From the NCBI GenBank assembly GCA_031264465.1, contig JAISDX010000139.1:1-38066 (forward strand): a stretch of 38,066 nucleotides of DNA. The letters are read 5' to 3'. Shown piece after piece: positions 27,482 through 36,039 of this stretch. The notes below the pieces were generated by a model. The model was not told the origin of the DNA and made no database searches. It saw only the letters and a list, made by a program, of their open reading frames with translations. This DNA is from Deltaproteobacteria bacterium. GTDB taxonomy: Bacteria > Desulfobacterota > Desulfovibrionia > Desulfovibrionales > Desulfovibrionaceae. How positions within the stretch are numbered: position 1 is the first letter of the stretch; each line of letters starts with the position of its first letter. The position numbers and the translations under genes are program-made.

Positions 27482-28837
27482 TCAGACGAGTTTGGAGACC
27501 AGCCGCTCCAGCGAAGTTAGCGCCTTGCGCAAATCCACCGCGCTTGACATCCCGGCGAGCGATACGCGCACGGCCTCCACAGGCGGTGTAGGCCCTACGG
27601 CAAAGCGCACCGAACTCATGACGCGCATGTTGCGCTTCGCCGCCTCGGTTTCCAGGTCCAGACCCTTCCAGAACGGTGGCAACTTCAACCAGGCGAACAT
27701 GCATTCGTCCAGGCATTCAAAAACATGGTTCTCGAAAATCTTCCGGAACATGGCCACCCGCCGGGCCACCATGTCCCGTTTTGTCAGGATGGCGGCCTCG
27801 GCCAGCCCGGAGCGCAGGCACTCCGAGGCTATCTCGGCGTTTACGGTAGGGACGAACAGCATGGTGTCCGCCACACCCTGGGCGATTTTTCTGGCTATGC
27901 CCGGCGGCGCCGCCACGTAAGCCACGCGCAGGCCCGCCGCAAAGCCCTTGGACAGGCCCGCGATGTAAATACTTTCATCGGGCAGAAGCGCAGTGAGATG
28001 CCTGTCCGGTGCCCGGCTCAGCAAGCCGTATGAGTCGTTTTCGACCAGTTGCAGGCCGTGCTTGCGGATTACCTCCCGCAACTCCTGCCTGCGCGTGAAG
28101 GGCATCTCGCAGTTCGTCGGGCTCTGAATGCGGCCGGAAACATACAGGGCCTTGATGGTGTGCCGGCGGCACAGCGCGTCCAGTTCGTCCGGCAGCATGC
28201 CGGCGCTGTCCATGGGCACGCCTTCCAGACGCAGCCCGTTCCGCTGCGCCGCCGCCTTCATGCCGGTGAAAGTGAGATTATCCGTGGCGACGCGTTCCCC
28301 CGCTTTCAGTAGGCTGTTGCAGATCAGGAACAGCGCGTTCTGCGCGCCGGCGGTAATGACGATGTTTTGCGGCGGCACCTTGAGCCCGAAACGTGTAAGC
28401 CAGTCCGCCCCGGCCGCGCGGTGCTCGGGCAGGCCCTGCGGGTCCGAATAGCGCATCAAATCCAGGAGCCGGCGTTTGTTCAGAGTTTTTCGGATAACGG
28501 GCCAGAGGTCCGGATCCGCCACCGTCAGCGGGCGGGCAATGCCCATATCCCAGGCCAACTCTTCTTTGGTAACGTCCATGATGCTCGACTTTCTGCCGGC
28601 GTCCGCAGTCACAAAGGTGCCGCGGCCCACCACGGCGGTAAGCAGCCCGCGCCGCGCCGCTTCCTGGTAAATCCGGTTGACCGTTCCAGGAGTGACGCCA
28701 ATGGTGTCCGCCAGTTTTCGGTGTGTGGGCATGCGCTCCCCGGAGCGCAGGTTACCTGCCAGAACATCGTTTTCAATAACGTCGGCTACCGCCAGATATA
28801 TCGGCTTTGACATGTCAAAAGCATTTATTTTCCACAT
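27482..28837 (-). CDS. MocR-type PLP-dependent GntR-family regulator (1)
   Basis: A 451-residue regulator with an N-terminal winged HTH of the GntR family (about 10-76; [23 protein letters not shown]) and a fold-type I aminotransferase-like domain. The PLP-lysine motif is intact: [17 protein letters not shown], with Lys 297 and the Arg of GLR at 303. The upstream aspartate/tyrosine pair is in VENDSYG, and the N-terminal TAGAQNAL segment binds the cofactor phosphate. MocR proteins bind PLP and regulate vitamin B6, GABA or amino-acid genes, but no cognate enzyme gene is adjacent. An FNR-like TTGAC-N4-ATCAA site lies about 32 bases before its start. Confidence 0.9.
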   Translation of the reverse strand: MWKINAFDMSKPIYLAVADVIENDVLAGNLRSGERMPTHRKLADTIGVTPGTVNRIYQEAARRGLLTAVVGRGTFVTADAGRKSSIMDVTKEELAWDMGIARPLTVADPDLWPVIRKTLNKRRLLDLMRYSDPQGLPEHRAAGADWLTRFGLKVPPQNIVITAGAQNALFLICNSLLKAGERVATDNLTFTGMKAAAQRNGLRLEGVPMDSAGMLPDELDALCRRHTIKALYVSGRIQSPTNCEMPFTRRQELREVIRKHGLQLVENDSYGLLSRAPDRHLTALLPDESIYIAGLSKGFAAGLRVAYVAAPPGIARKIAQGVADTMLFVPTVNAEIASECLRSGLAEAAILTKRDMVARRVAMFRKIFENHVFECLDECMFAWLKLPPFWKGLDLETEAAKRNMRVMSSVRFAVGPTPPVEAVRVSLAGMSSAVDLRKALTSLERLVSKLV

Positions 28838-29388
28838 AAAAGACTCTCTTTAATGATTGCATTTCGCATTGACCTATATCAAAGTCAATGAATTTACTTT
28901 ACTTATGGTGCAATTTAAAAAAATAATCATGTCATTTAATAAAGTTAAATATATATTACCGGATAATAATTGATATTTTATTTATAAAAAAATTAAAGCG
29001 GATCAAAAATAATTCTATAATTGTCTTAAAAATCGATTCATTCAAGAATAACAGCGAACAATTATTCAAAAAACCGACTGGCAGAGCAGCGCGGAGCAAC
29101 TAGAGCGCTTCACGGTTCAAATGCTCGCTTAACAGCCGGAAAATCAGCCATGCGCCCATTATATTGTAAGAATTTTAAAGCAAATCATTGCAGAGAATTT
29201 CAAGTGTGAAATGCTCTATTGGCGCGGCGGTGGAAGAAAGACAGGAGCGGAGAGTTTTTGCATTGATGCGTAAAAATTGCATCGGTTCAATACGGCAAGC
29301 TGTAAAATTATTGAATACCCACGCCCGGCGAGCTAAAAAAGCTCCACCTCGGGATGAAGTAGAGCGAAAAGCCTGGCGGGCGGCCGAT
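28838..29388. other. AT-rich intergenic region, 551 bases
   Basis: This gap lies between two minus-strand MocR genes and holds the promoter of the first. The 28880-29080 part is strikingly AT-rich, with many short A and T runs. A short plus-strand open frame (29188-29475) runs into the end of the second MocR gene and has no supporting features. I see no RNA gene. Confidence 0.5.
28869..28882 (-). promoter_or_regulatory. FNR/CRP-like site upstream of MocR gene 1
   Basis: TTGAC-CTAT-ATCAA matches the FNR-type consensus TTGAT-N4-ATCAA at 9 of 10 positions. It lies about 32-45 bases upstream of the ATG at 28837, near where an activator would bind. A Crp/Fnr-family gene occurs about 5.3 kb away; whether it is the binder is unknown. 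Confidence 0.4.
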
Positions 29389-30759
29389 CTACCAGATGGG
29401 AGTGATGACGCCGCCCTCTTTTTTCAGCATGCCTACCAGAATGCTCAACCCCCGCTTGAGAGAGGCCATGTCTGAAGGGCCGGTCAGGGAAAGGCGGATG
29501 CAGTTCGGCGGGGGAAAGGCCCCCACCATGAAGTGGTCTACGGAAAATACCCGGACGCCGTTTTTTTCCGCCTGGCGTTCGAAATCGCCGGCCTTCCAGC
29601 CGGCGGGCAGTTGCAGCCAGGCGTAAATGCTCTCTTCGGAACAGGTAACGGCAAAGTCGCACATGATGTCGCGGAACATGGCGACCCGGCGTTTCATCTC
29701 CTTTTGTTTGCTTTTCAGCGAGCTCTCCAGCGCGCCGCCGGTTATGGCCTCGCAAGCCAGGGCGACGTTCAGCGGGGGCACGGCCAGGATATTGTCCACA
29801 ATGGCCTGGGAGACACGGTTGTGCAGTTTTGTTGGCGCATGGATGAAAGCGACCTGTAGACCGCAAAAAATCGCCGGGCCGAGGCTGGCGAAATACACGA
29901 TGGAATCGGGCATCATGGCGGCCAGAGGCCGGTTCTTCCGGCTGTTGAAAATGCTTAACGAGCCGTCTTCAATCACGGTCAGGTTATACCGGGCCACGAT
30001 CCTGCTCAGGGCTTCCAGCCGCTCCGGCGAGGTATATTTGGCGCTCGGGTTCTGCGTGTTACCGACAAAATATACGCCGCGGATGGTTTGCGACGCGCAC
30101 AATTCGTCCATACGCTCCGGAATGACGCCGTCTTCGTCAACCATAACGCCCTCAATCCCTATGCCCGCGCGCTGCATGAGCATGGTGATTCCCGGGGTGG
30201 TGAACTGGGCCACGGCAATCTTGTCGCCAGACGCGAACAGCCCGCTCAGGATGCTGTTCAGCGCATGCTGCTGGCCGCCGGCTACCAGCACGGAGTTGGC
30301 CGTGGCGTTCACGCCCGCGCGGCCCAGCCAGCCCGCGCCGACCTCCCGGTGATCCTGGCGCCCGAGCGGGAAAAAAGACTTGGCCAGATCTTCCAGGCCG
30401 CCGTCCTGCATGATCTTCTGCATGACGGGCCTGAAGCCGGGCTCTTCGTGAGTTAGCAGCCCGGGCACGCCGAGCTCTATACTATTTGGGGCGGCGCTTT
30501 CAGTAAAGGCGGGCAGAATTCCTTCCCGGACAAACGTTCCCCGTCCCACCATGCTTGTAACCAGGCCGCGCCGTCCGGCTTCGGCATAGGCGCGCGAAAC
30601 CGTGGAAATTGTCACTCCAACTCTGGGCGCCAGCTCCCGGTGCGGCAGCAGCCGTTCGCCCGGCGCCAAATCGCCGGAAAGGACCGCCCGCTCCAGCGAG
30701 TCCGCTATGACGAGATAACGCGGCTGACCTCCTCTTGCCGGTATTTTGTAATCCCACAT
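29389..30759 (-). CDS. MocR-like GntR-family regulator (2), PLP lysine lost
   Basis: Paralogue of the neighbouring regulator, 456 residues. The winged HTH is at 14-80 (RLLPHRELAPRVGVTISTVSRAY) and the aminotransferase-like domain at about 100-450. Aligned without gaps to the first copy, the PLP-lysine motif ASLGPAIFCGLQVAFI has Pro 295 in place of the lysine and Gln in place of the following arginine. The aspartate/tyrosine pair (IEDGSLS) also lacks its tyrosine. The remaining fold (AGGQQHALNS, NTQNPSA, LQLPAGWKAGDF, NCIRLSL) is preserved and the frame is intact, so it looks selected to keep its shape but not Schiff-base chemistry. GGAGGGCGG precedes the ATG at 30759. The second wave of an inverted repeat lies just upstream. 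Confidence 0.88.
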   Translation of the reverse strand: MWDYKIPARGGQPRYLVIADSLERAVLSGDLAPGERLLPHRELAPRVGVTISTVSRAYAEAGRRGLVTSMVGRGTFVREGILPAFTESAAPNSIELGVPGLLTHEEPGFRPVMQKIMQDGGLEDLAKSFFPLGRQDHREVGAGWLGRAGVNATANSVLVAGGQQHALNSILSGLFASGDKIAVAQFTTPGITMLMQRAGIGIEGVMVDEDGVIPERMDELCASQTIRGVYFVGNTQNPSAKYTSPERLEALSRIVARYNLTVIEDGSLSIFNSRKNRPLAAMMPDSIVYFASLGPAIFCGLQVAFIHAPTKLHNRVSQAIVDNILAVPPLNVALACEAITGGALESSLKSKQKEMKRRVAMFRDIMCDFAVTCSEESIYAWLQLPAGWKAGDFERQAEKNGVRVFSVDHFMVGAFPPPNCIRLSLTGPSDMASLKRGLSILVGMLKKEGGVITPIW

Positions 30760-31195
30760 GCGCCGCCCTCCATGATTGTCGCGCTGCCTGGCAGCGACAT
30801 TGAATCAATACACAGCACCAATACCAGACCTGACTTTCTTTTGCCCTCCTTTTTCATTGGCGAACGGCAAGACAAAAGTCAACGGCAATTTCAGGATCAT
30901 TACCTTGCTCGTGGCGAGAGATGAAGCGCTTCCAAGCGGCGTGCGCATATGCAGGGTCTGCTGGCAGCATCATTGTTTGTGCCAGTACCACATAAATGCG
31001 AAAAGTCATACGCTGAGGCGGAGCGCTGCTGACAAGAGAAGCAATAACAGATATAAATACCGGTAGAGGCCATAGCCCCAAGGAGTTATAGTGGGCATGG
31101 CGAAAGTTGTTTGGCGATCGGGCAGCCGAAATCATGAAGGGAGTCCGGAAATAGCTACAGGTTCCAGTCTTTGCAAGCAAAGGGATCGCTTGATC
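30760..31195. other. Intergenic region between divergent MocR 2 and hybrid kinase
   Basis: About 435 bases with the promoters of both divergent genes. Overlapping open frames exist on both strands but none has a supported start or a recognisable domain. Apart from the inverted repeat near the MocR start, I see nothing. Confidence 0.4.
30777..30799 (-). promoter_or_regulatory. Imperfect inverted repeat upstream of MocR gene 2
   Basis: GCTGCC (30783-30788) and GGCAGC (30790-30795) with outer TGTC/GACA arms, separated on the left by two extra bases. It is about 18-40 bases upstream of the start at 30759. A possible operator for autoregulation, not verified. Confidence 0.3.
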
Positions 31196-34144
31196 ATGAA
31201 GCGCCTGTCCATAGCTCTGGCCTTGGCGCTCGTGTTGTCGTTTGGCCTGTGTGGGGCGTTCTCCGGCTCCTCCATACTGCCGGCGGGTATCCGGGCCCAT
31301 GCTTCCGAGCCCACGTTCAGCGAGATCGCCGTGCCTGCTTATGGCGACTTTCGCGAGATCCCCGGCGTCACCGACGAGGAGGCCGCGGCGGTCGACGCGT
31401 TAATCGCCAAGTACCGGGAAACCGGCTTCTCCTACGGCATGTTCGAGGGTACCAGCGAGTCCTACTTGCGCGCCGATGGAACGATCGGCGGCTATACCTC
31501 GCTGTTCTGTGACTTCATGACCAGGCTGTTCGGCATTGAGTTCAGGCCCGAGCTCCACGAGTGGGACACGCTGATGGCGGGTTTGCAGGACGGGACCATC
31601 GACTTCACCGGCGAGCTGACCGTGACGCCGGAACGCAAAAAAAACCTCTACATGACCAGCACGATGACCGAGCGGGAGATCGTCGCCTATCGTCTGGAGG
31701 GCAGTTTGAGCCTGGGCGAGATCGCCAAAAATCGCCCATTGAAGTATGTCTTCCTTGCTGGCAGCACTACCGCCGGCCCAATTCTGGAGAATTCGCAATA
31801 TCCCATTGAGGCGATCTACGCCGGGTCGATGGCCGAGGCCGCTGAGATGGTCTACGGCGGCGAGGTGGATGCTTTCCTGGCCGAGGAACACGGTCGCGGG
31901 AACATGCCTCCCGGCATGTATGACGAGAGGATCTTCCCGGCTGTCTACTCGCCCTGCTCTTTCTCCACAGCTAAAGCCGAACTGGCCGCGGTCATCACGG
32001 TGATGGACAAGTTCCTGGCCGCGGACGGTCTGCGCGACTTGGTGCAACTCTATAATCAGGGCAACCTGGAGTTCGCCAAGGATCGGCTGTACTCCCGGTT
32101 CACGCAGGAGGAGCGCGACTATCTGGCGGAACACGGCGAGAACGGCACGGCGATCAGGATGAGCGCCGAGAAGGACAACTACCCGATCAGCTTCTATAAC
32201 AGCCATGAGGCGCAGTGGCAGGGCATCGCCATCTCGGTGCTCGACGAGATCTGCGACTTCACAGGGATGCGTTATGAGATCGTCGGTACGCCGAATGACG
32301 AGTGGAAGGACATTTTTGCCAGGCTGGAATGCGGCGATGCCGACATGGTTAGCGAACTGATGCGCACCAATGAACGTGAAGGCCGCTTCCTCTGGGCGGA
32401 TGAGCCTTTCGTCGAGGACAACTACTCCCTGATCTCGCTGCAGGAGACCGACGACATCGTCATCAACCAGGTGCTCTATTCGCGCATCGGCGTGTTGCAG
32501 GACAGCGCCTACCACGACTTTCTGCTCAAGTGGTTCCCCGACCACCAGCAACTGGTCTACTGCACGAACGTCACCGACGCCTTCAACAAGCTCAGGAACC
32601 ACGACGTCGATTTCATCATCGCCTCGCGCAACACGCTGCTCAACGCCAGCAATTTCCTCGAGGACCCGAGCTTCAAGAATAACCTGGTCTTCGACTTCAC
32701 CTTCGGCTCCTACTATGGTTTTTACAAGGAGGATACGCTGCTGCAGTCGATCGTCAGCAAGGCCCAGAAGTTTGTGGATACGGGAACGATCGCCAGCCGC
32801 TGGACCTCGCGGGTGTTCGATTATCGCGTTAAGCTGGCGCAGCAGCAGATGCTCTACCTGGGTGGCCTCTCGGCTTTGTTTGCCATAATCATCCTGCTGC
32901 TGGTCGTCCAGTTCTGGCGCAAGCGCACCATGAACAAGGTGCTGGAACAGACGGTGCGCTCGCGCACCGCCGCCTTGGTGGTGCAGACCGAGGCGGCGGA
33001 GGTGGCCTCGCGCGCCAAGGGCGATTTTCTCTCGCGTATGAGCCACGAGATCCGCACGCCCTTGAACGCCATCATCGGCATGGCGCAGATCGCCAAGAAG
33101 AACGCCCTGGTCGAGTCGCCCAGGACGGCTGCCGCCATCGACGAGATGCTGCGCGCCTCCGGGCACCTGCTCAACCTGCTCAACGACGTTCTGGATATGA
33201 GCAAGATCGAGGCCGGCAAGCTGACGCTGAACCTGGAGCCCTTCGCTTTCGCCACCATCATGCTCGACGTCAGGAGCATTATCGGCCAGCGCTGCGCGGA
33301 GAAGGGGATCGCTTTCGTTGCGGACATTGATGCCGCTGGCGACCTGACGGTTGTCGGCGACTGCCTGCACCTCAAGCAGGTACTGATCAACCTCCTGGGC
33401 AACTCGGTGAAGTTCACCGAGCCAGGCGGCGAGGTGAAGCTGACGGTCGCGACGGTAGCGGCTGGCGATAAAGCTGTCACTTTAAGCTTCACAGTCAGCG
33501 ACAGCGGCATCGGCATGACCGAAGAGCAGATGAACAAGCTCTTCATCCCCTTCGAGCAGGCGGACAGCAGCATCTCCTCGCGCTTTGGCGGCACCGGCCT
33601 GGGCCTGGTCATCAGCCAGAACCTGGTGCAGGCGATGGGCGGCAAGATCGAGGTTTCCAGCGAACTGGGCTCCGGCTCGATTTTCTTCTTCACCATCACA
33701 CTGGAGAAAGGCAAGCTGCAGCAGCCAGCCGGCGCTACCGAGGACCTGGATGCGCCAAGGAACTCGAGCGGCCGCCGTATCCTCCTGGTTGAGGACGTCG
33801 AGGTGAACCGGCTAATCCTTAAAGATCTGCTGGCCGACACCAACGTCAGCATCGACGAGGCCGAAGACGGCGAAGCCGGAGTCGCCGCCTTCGCCTCCAA
33901 GCCCGAGAGTCACTATGACATCATCTTGATGGACGTCATGATGCCCAAACTGGACGGCTACGAGGCCACCCGCCGCATCCGCGCCCTCCCGCGACTCGAC
34001 GCCGCCCGGATCCCCATAGTGGCCATGACCGCCAACGCCTACAACGAGGATATCCTAAAAGCCCGCGAAGCCGGCATGAACGCCCATATCGCCAAACCCA
34101 TCAACATCAACGAGGTGGTTCGGAAGATCGACGGCTATCTCTGA
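31196..34144 (+). CDS. Hybrid sensor kinase with two periplasmic SBP_bac_3 domains (BvgS/EvgS-like)
   Basis: A 982-residue inner-membrane kinase. A signal peptide (1-36, cleavage at AHA-SEP) leads to two solute-binding-protein-like domains, about 55-300 and 305-545, with WDTLMAGLQDGTIDFTGEL and NDEWKDIFARLECGDADMV typical of SBP_bac_3. A membrane helix spans 553-573. Then come HisKA (FLSRMSHEIRTPLN, His 617), HATPase ([15 protein letters not shown]) and one C-terminal receiver (LMDVMMPKLDG, Asp 913). An earlier GTG at 31091 opens the frame, but the signal peptide begins at 31196. Glutamate is mostly GAG here, unlike the neighbouring kinase (mixed), hinting at transfer. It senses a small extracellular ligand; no cognate transporter is nearby. 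Confidence 0.93.
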   Translation: MKRLSIALALALVLSFGLCGAFSGSSILPAGIRAHASEPTFSEIAVPAYGDFREIPGVTDEEAAAVDALIAKYRETGFSYGMFEGTSESYLRADGTIGGYTSLFCDFMTRLFGIEFRPELHEWDTLMAGLQDGTIDFTGELTVTPERKKNLYMTSTMTEREIVAYRLEGSLSLGEIAKNRPLKYVFLAGSTTAGPILENSQYPIEAIYAGSMAEAAEMVYGGEVDAFLAEEHGRGNMPPGMYDERIFPAVYSPCSFSTAKAELAAVITVMDKFLAADGLRDLVQLYNQGNLEFAKDRLYSRFTQEERDYLAEHGENGTAIRMSAEKDNYPISFYNSHEAQWQGIAISVLDEICDFTGMRYEIVGTPNDEWKDIFARLECGDADMVSELMRTNEREGRFLWADEPFVEDNYSLISLQETDDIVINQVLYSRIGVLQDSAYHDFLLKWFPDHQQLVYCTNVTDAFNKLRNHDVDFIIASRNTLLNASNFLEDPSFKNNLVFDFTFGSYYGFYKEDTLLQSIVSKAQKFVDTGTIASRWTSRVFDYRVKLAQQQMLYLGGLSALFAIIILLLVVQFWRKRTMNKVLEQTVRSRTAALVVQTEAAEVASRAKGDFLSRMSHEIRTPLNAIIGMAQIAKKNALVESPRTAAAIDEMLRASGHLLNLLNDVLDMSKIEAGKLTLNLEPFAFATIMLDVRSIIGQRCAEKGIAFVADIDAAGDLTVVGDCLHLKQVLINLLGNSVKFTEPGGEVKLTVATVAAGDKAVTLSFTVSDSGIGMTEEQMNKLFIPFEQADSSISSRFGGTGLGLVISQNLVQAMGGKIEVSSELGSGSIFFFTITLEKGKLQQPAGATEDLDAPRNSSGRRILLVEDVEVNRLILKDLLADTNVSIDEAEDGEAGVAAFASKPESHYDIILMDVMMPKLDGYEATRRIRALPRLDAARIPIVAMTANAYNEDILKAREAGMNAHIAKPININEVVRKIDGYL

Positions 34145-34155
34145 GGAATGGCGGG

Positions 34156-34845
34156 TCAGAGCCATGAAAAATAGCCTTCCCTGAGCATGGGGCATGCGGT
34201 CAATTCAAATCTGTTCTTATCGTACCTTATAAGGCCTTCCGTTTGCATTGCGCCAATCTCGCGAGACAGAGCGCTGCGGTCAACGCATAAATAATCCGCA
34301 AGTTCCTGCCTGTTGAAGGGGATTTTAACTGTGGTACTTTTGGCAAGCATCGCTTGCGCTGACAGAAAGGAAAGCAGCTTCCCGCGAGTCGTCCGTTTGG
34401 AAAGATGCTCCATTTTCCTGGTCAGCAGAATATTTTTTTCAGCCAATATTCGCATCATGTTCATAACCAGCCGGGTATGAAAACTACATGCGGATGAACA
34501 GGTCGTCACTATTTTCCGATAATCGATCAACAGAATCTCGCACGGCGCGGCGGCGACCACGCTGACCGGCAACGCGTCTTTTTCCGCGCAGGAAAATGCC
34601 TCTCCAAACAGGTTTCCAGGCTCGATATGGGCAAGTATCGTCCGGCGTCCCCAGAAATCCTCCTGCAACACCCGTACCTCGCCGGATAAAACAGCACCCA
34701 CCGATGTCGCCTTGTCTCCAGCCAGAAAAACGAACTCGTCCTTGCGGTATCGACGCTTTACCACGTTCAGACAAACCAGCAGCGACTCCAGCCGGCTTTC
34801 TTCAATGCCCGCAAACAGCGGGCAGCCTTTCAATCTTTCGAACAT
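34156..34845 (-). CDS. Crp/Fnr-family transcriptional regulator (HcpR-like by context)
   Basis: A 229-residue regulator. The cNMP-binding-like beta roll spans about 5-125 (LFAGIEESRLESLL, LSGEVRVL, EPGNLFGEAF), followed by a long dimer helix and a C-terminal winged HTH (FNRQELADYLCVDRSALSREIGAM, recognition helix near 195-205). No cluster-binding cysteine set of the FNR type is seen at the N-terminus; CSSAC lies just before the dimer helix. It is divergent from hcp across about 128 bases. HcpR-type Crp/Fnr regulators control hcp under nitrosative stress in sulfate reducers. I start at the ATG at 34845; a GTG at 34851, closer to GAGGAG, is an alternative. Confidence 0.85.
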   Translation of the reverse strand: MFERLKGCPLFAGIEESRLESLLVCLNVVKRRYRKDEFVFLAGDKATSVGAVLSGEVRVLQEDFWGRRTILAHIEPGNLFGEAFSCAEKDALPVSVVAAAPCEILLIDYRKIVTTCSSACSFHTRLVMNMMRILAEKNILLTRKMEHLSKRTTRGKLLSFLSAQAMLAKSTTVKIPFNRQELADYLCVDRSALSREIGAMQTEGLIRYDKNRFELTACPMLREGYFSWL

Positions 34846-34864
34846 TGTCACAAATTCTCCTCGT

Positions 34865-34878
34865 GTTGCAAATGCAAC
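34865..34878. promoter_or_regulatory. Inverted repeat in the regulator/hcp intergenic region
   Basis: GTTGCA-AA-TGCAAC is a perfect 6+6 inverted repeat. Its right arm coincides with a weak -35-like TGCAAC, 17 bases before a TATAGT (34896-34901) facing hcp. Overlap with the -35 fits a repressor or class II activator operator. It lies about 95 bases before the hcp start and 20 before the regulator's. Confidence 0.45.
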
Positions 34879-34973
34879 TACTATCGCCGCGTGAATATAG
34901 TACCCCAAGGTTACAAAACCAATGTTGAGAGAGTAAAAAAATGAGCCACCGAAAAGTAACCCTGGAGGATACA

Positions 34974-35966
34974 ATGGAAAATATGTTTTGCTATCAGTGT
35001 GAGCAGACCGCCAGAGGAATCGGATGTACTGCCTCCGGCGTATGCGGTAAAAAACCGGATGTCGCGCACGAACAGGATGTGCTGACTTGCGAAATGATTG
35101 CTCTGGCCGAGATCATGCGGCAAAAAAACATGGAATGCGCCGAATGCGTTGATGTGATCTGTGATGGCTTGTTCACCACGATTACCAATGTCAACTTTGA
35201 TACGGCGCGGCTTGCCGCAGTAATTGCGCAGGTAAGGGCCAAACAGGAAAAACTGGCCGGAGCGGCCGCGCCTTATTCGGGAATTGCCACGCTGTTCAAA
35301 AAAATTGTAGACAGGCGGCAAAGCGGAGAAATAACCGTCATGCCCGCGCGGGAACTCTTTCATGGCGACGAAAATATGATCTCGCTACGTTCCACCCTTC
35401 TGTTCGGCTTGCGCGGGATGGCGGCTTACATGCATCATGCTCGCGTATTGGGCAAACGCAGCCCGGAAGTGGATTCCTGGCTGGTCAAGGGCATGGCCGC
35501 TCTCGCGCACGAGCACTCTGTTGACGAATGGCTGAGGCTGTTGATGGAATTAGGGAGTGTAAACCTTACGTGCATGGCCCTGCTTGATGAAGCCAATACC
35601 GGCTTCTACGGCAATCCCGTGCCTACAGTCGTGCCGCTGAAGATTGAAAAGGGGCCGTTTCTTGTCGTTACCGGGCACGACCTGCACGATCTCAAAATGC
35701 TGCTTGAGCAAACGGACGGCAAAGGCGTCAACGTCTATACCCACAGCGAAATGCTCCCTGCCCACGGTTACCCCGAACTGAAAAAACACCCGCAACTCAA
35801 AGGCAACTTCGGCACGGCCTGGCAAAACCAGCAAAAGGAGTTCGAGAATATTCCCGCGCCTGTCCTGTACAGGACCAACTGCCTGATGCCGGTCAGGGAC
35901 AGCTATGGCGACAGGGTGGCTTTCCGCTTATGGGTCATAAGCACATCCAGCAGTATTTCAGATTGA
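34974..35966 (+). pseudogene. hcp: Hydroxylamine reductase / hybrid cluster protein, truncated
   Basis: The N-terminal 325 or so codons match Hcp closely. The cluster motif CYQCEQTARGIGCTASGVC has the C-x2-C-x8-C-x5-C spacing. VVTGHDLHDLKMLLEQT (His ligand), VYTHSEMLPAHGYPEL (Glu) and YRTNCLMPVRDSYGDRV (Cys) supply part of the hybrid cluster. The frame then ends in unrelated residues (AFRLWVISTSSSISD). In another frame right after, GGFPLMGHKHI resembles the next part of the family motif, so a short deletion with frameshift lies near 35926. The C-terminal roughly 220 residues with the remaining cluster ligands are absent. GGAGGATACA supports the start at 34974. It is probably non-functional. 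Confidence 0.85.
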
Positions 35967-36025
35967 AAACGGATATCACCCGGATTCGGCATGGTCAATT
36001 TCGCCGGTAAGCGATAATGGCAAAA

Positions 36026-36039
36026 TATTGTATACAATA
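36026..36039. promoter_or_regulatory. Perfect 14-bp palindrome TATTGTATACAATA
   Basis: Self-complementary over 14 bases, with further ATTACAATA copies to its right. Such TTGTATACAA cores resemble operators of GntR-family (FCD-type) regulators. No regulated gene is recognisable on either side, so it may be a leftover promoter. Confidence 0.4.

Noticed and set aside
24945..27716. 923-residue form of the chemoreceptor
   Set aside because: The extra 119 residues overlap the MocR gene on the same strand and look unlike a receptor. The ATG at 27359 follows GGAGGAG and directly precedes the first membrane helix.
29330..29346. GAGCT-aaaaa-AGCTC stem after MocR gene 2
   Set aside because: The stem is only 5 bp with the A-run in the loop, not a convincing terminator.
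29188..29475. 95-residue plus-strand frame between the MocR genes
   Set aside because: It runs into the end of MocR gene 2 on the opposite strand, with no ribosome-binding site or domain.
31091..31195. Upstream GTG extension of the double-SBP kinase
   Set aside because: The signal peptide starts at the ATG at 31196; the added 35 residues would mask it.
30854..31300. 148-residue minus-strand frame upstream of the hybrid kinase
   Set aside because: It overlaps the kinase signal peptide coding region on the other strand and has no recognisable domain.
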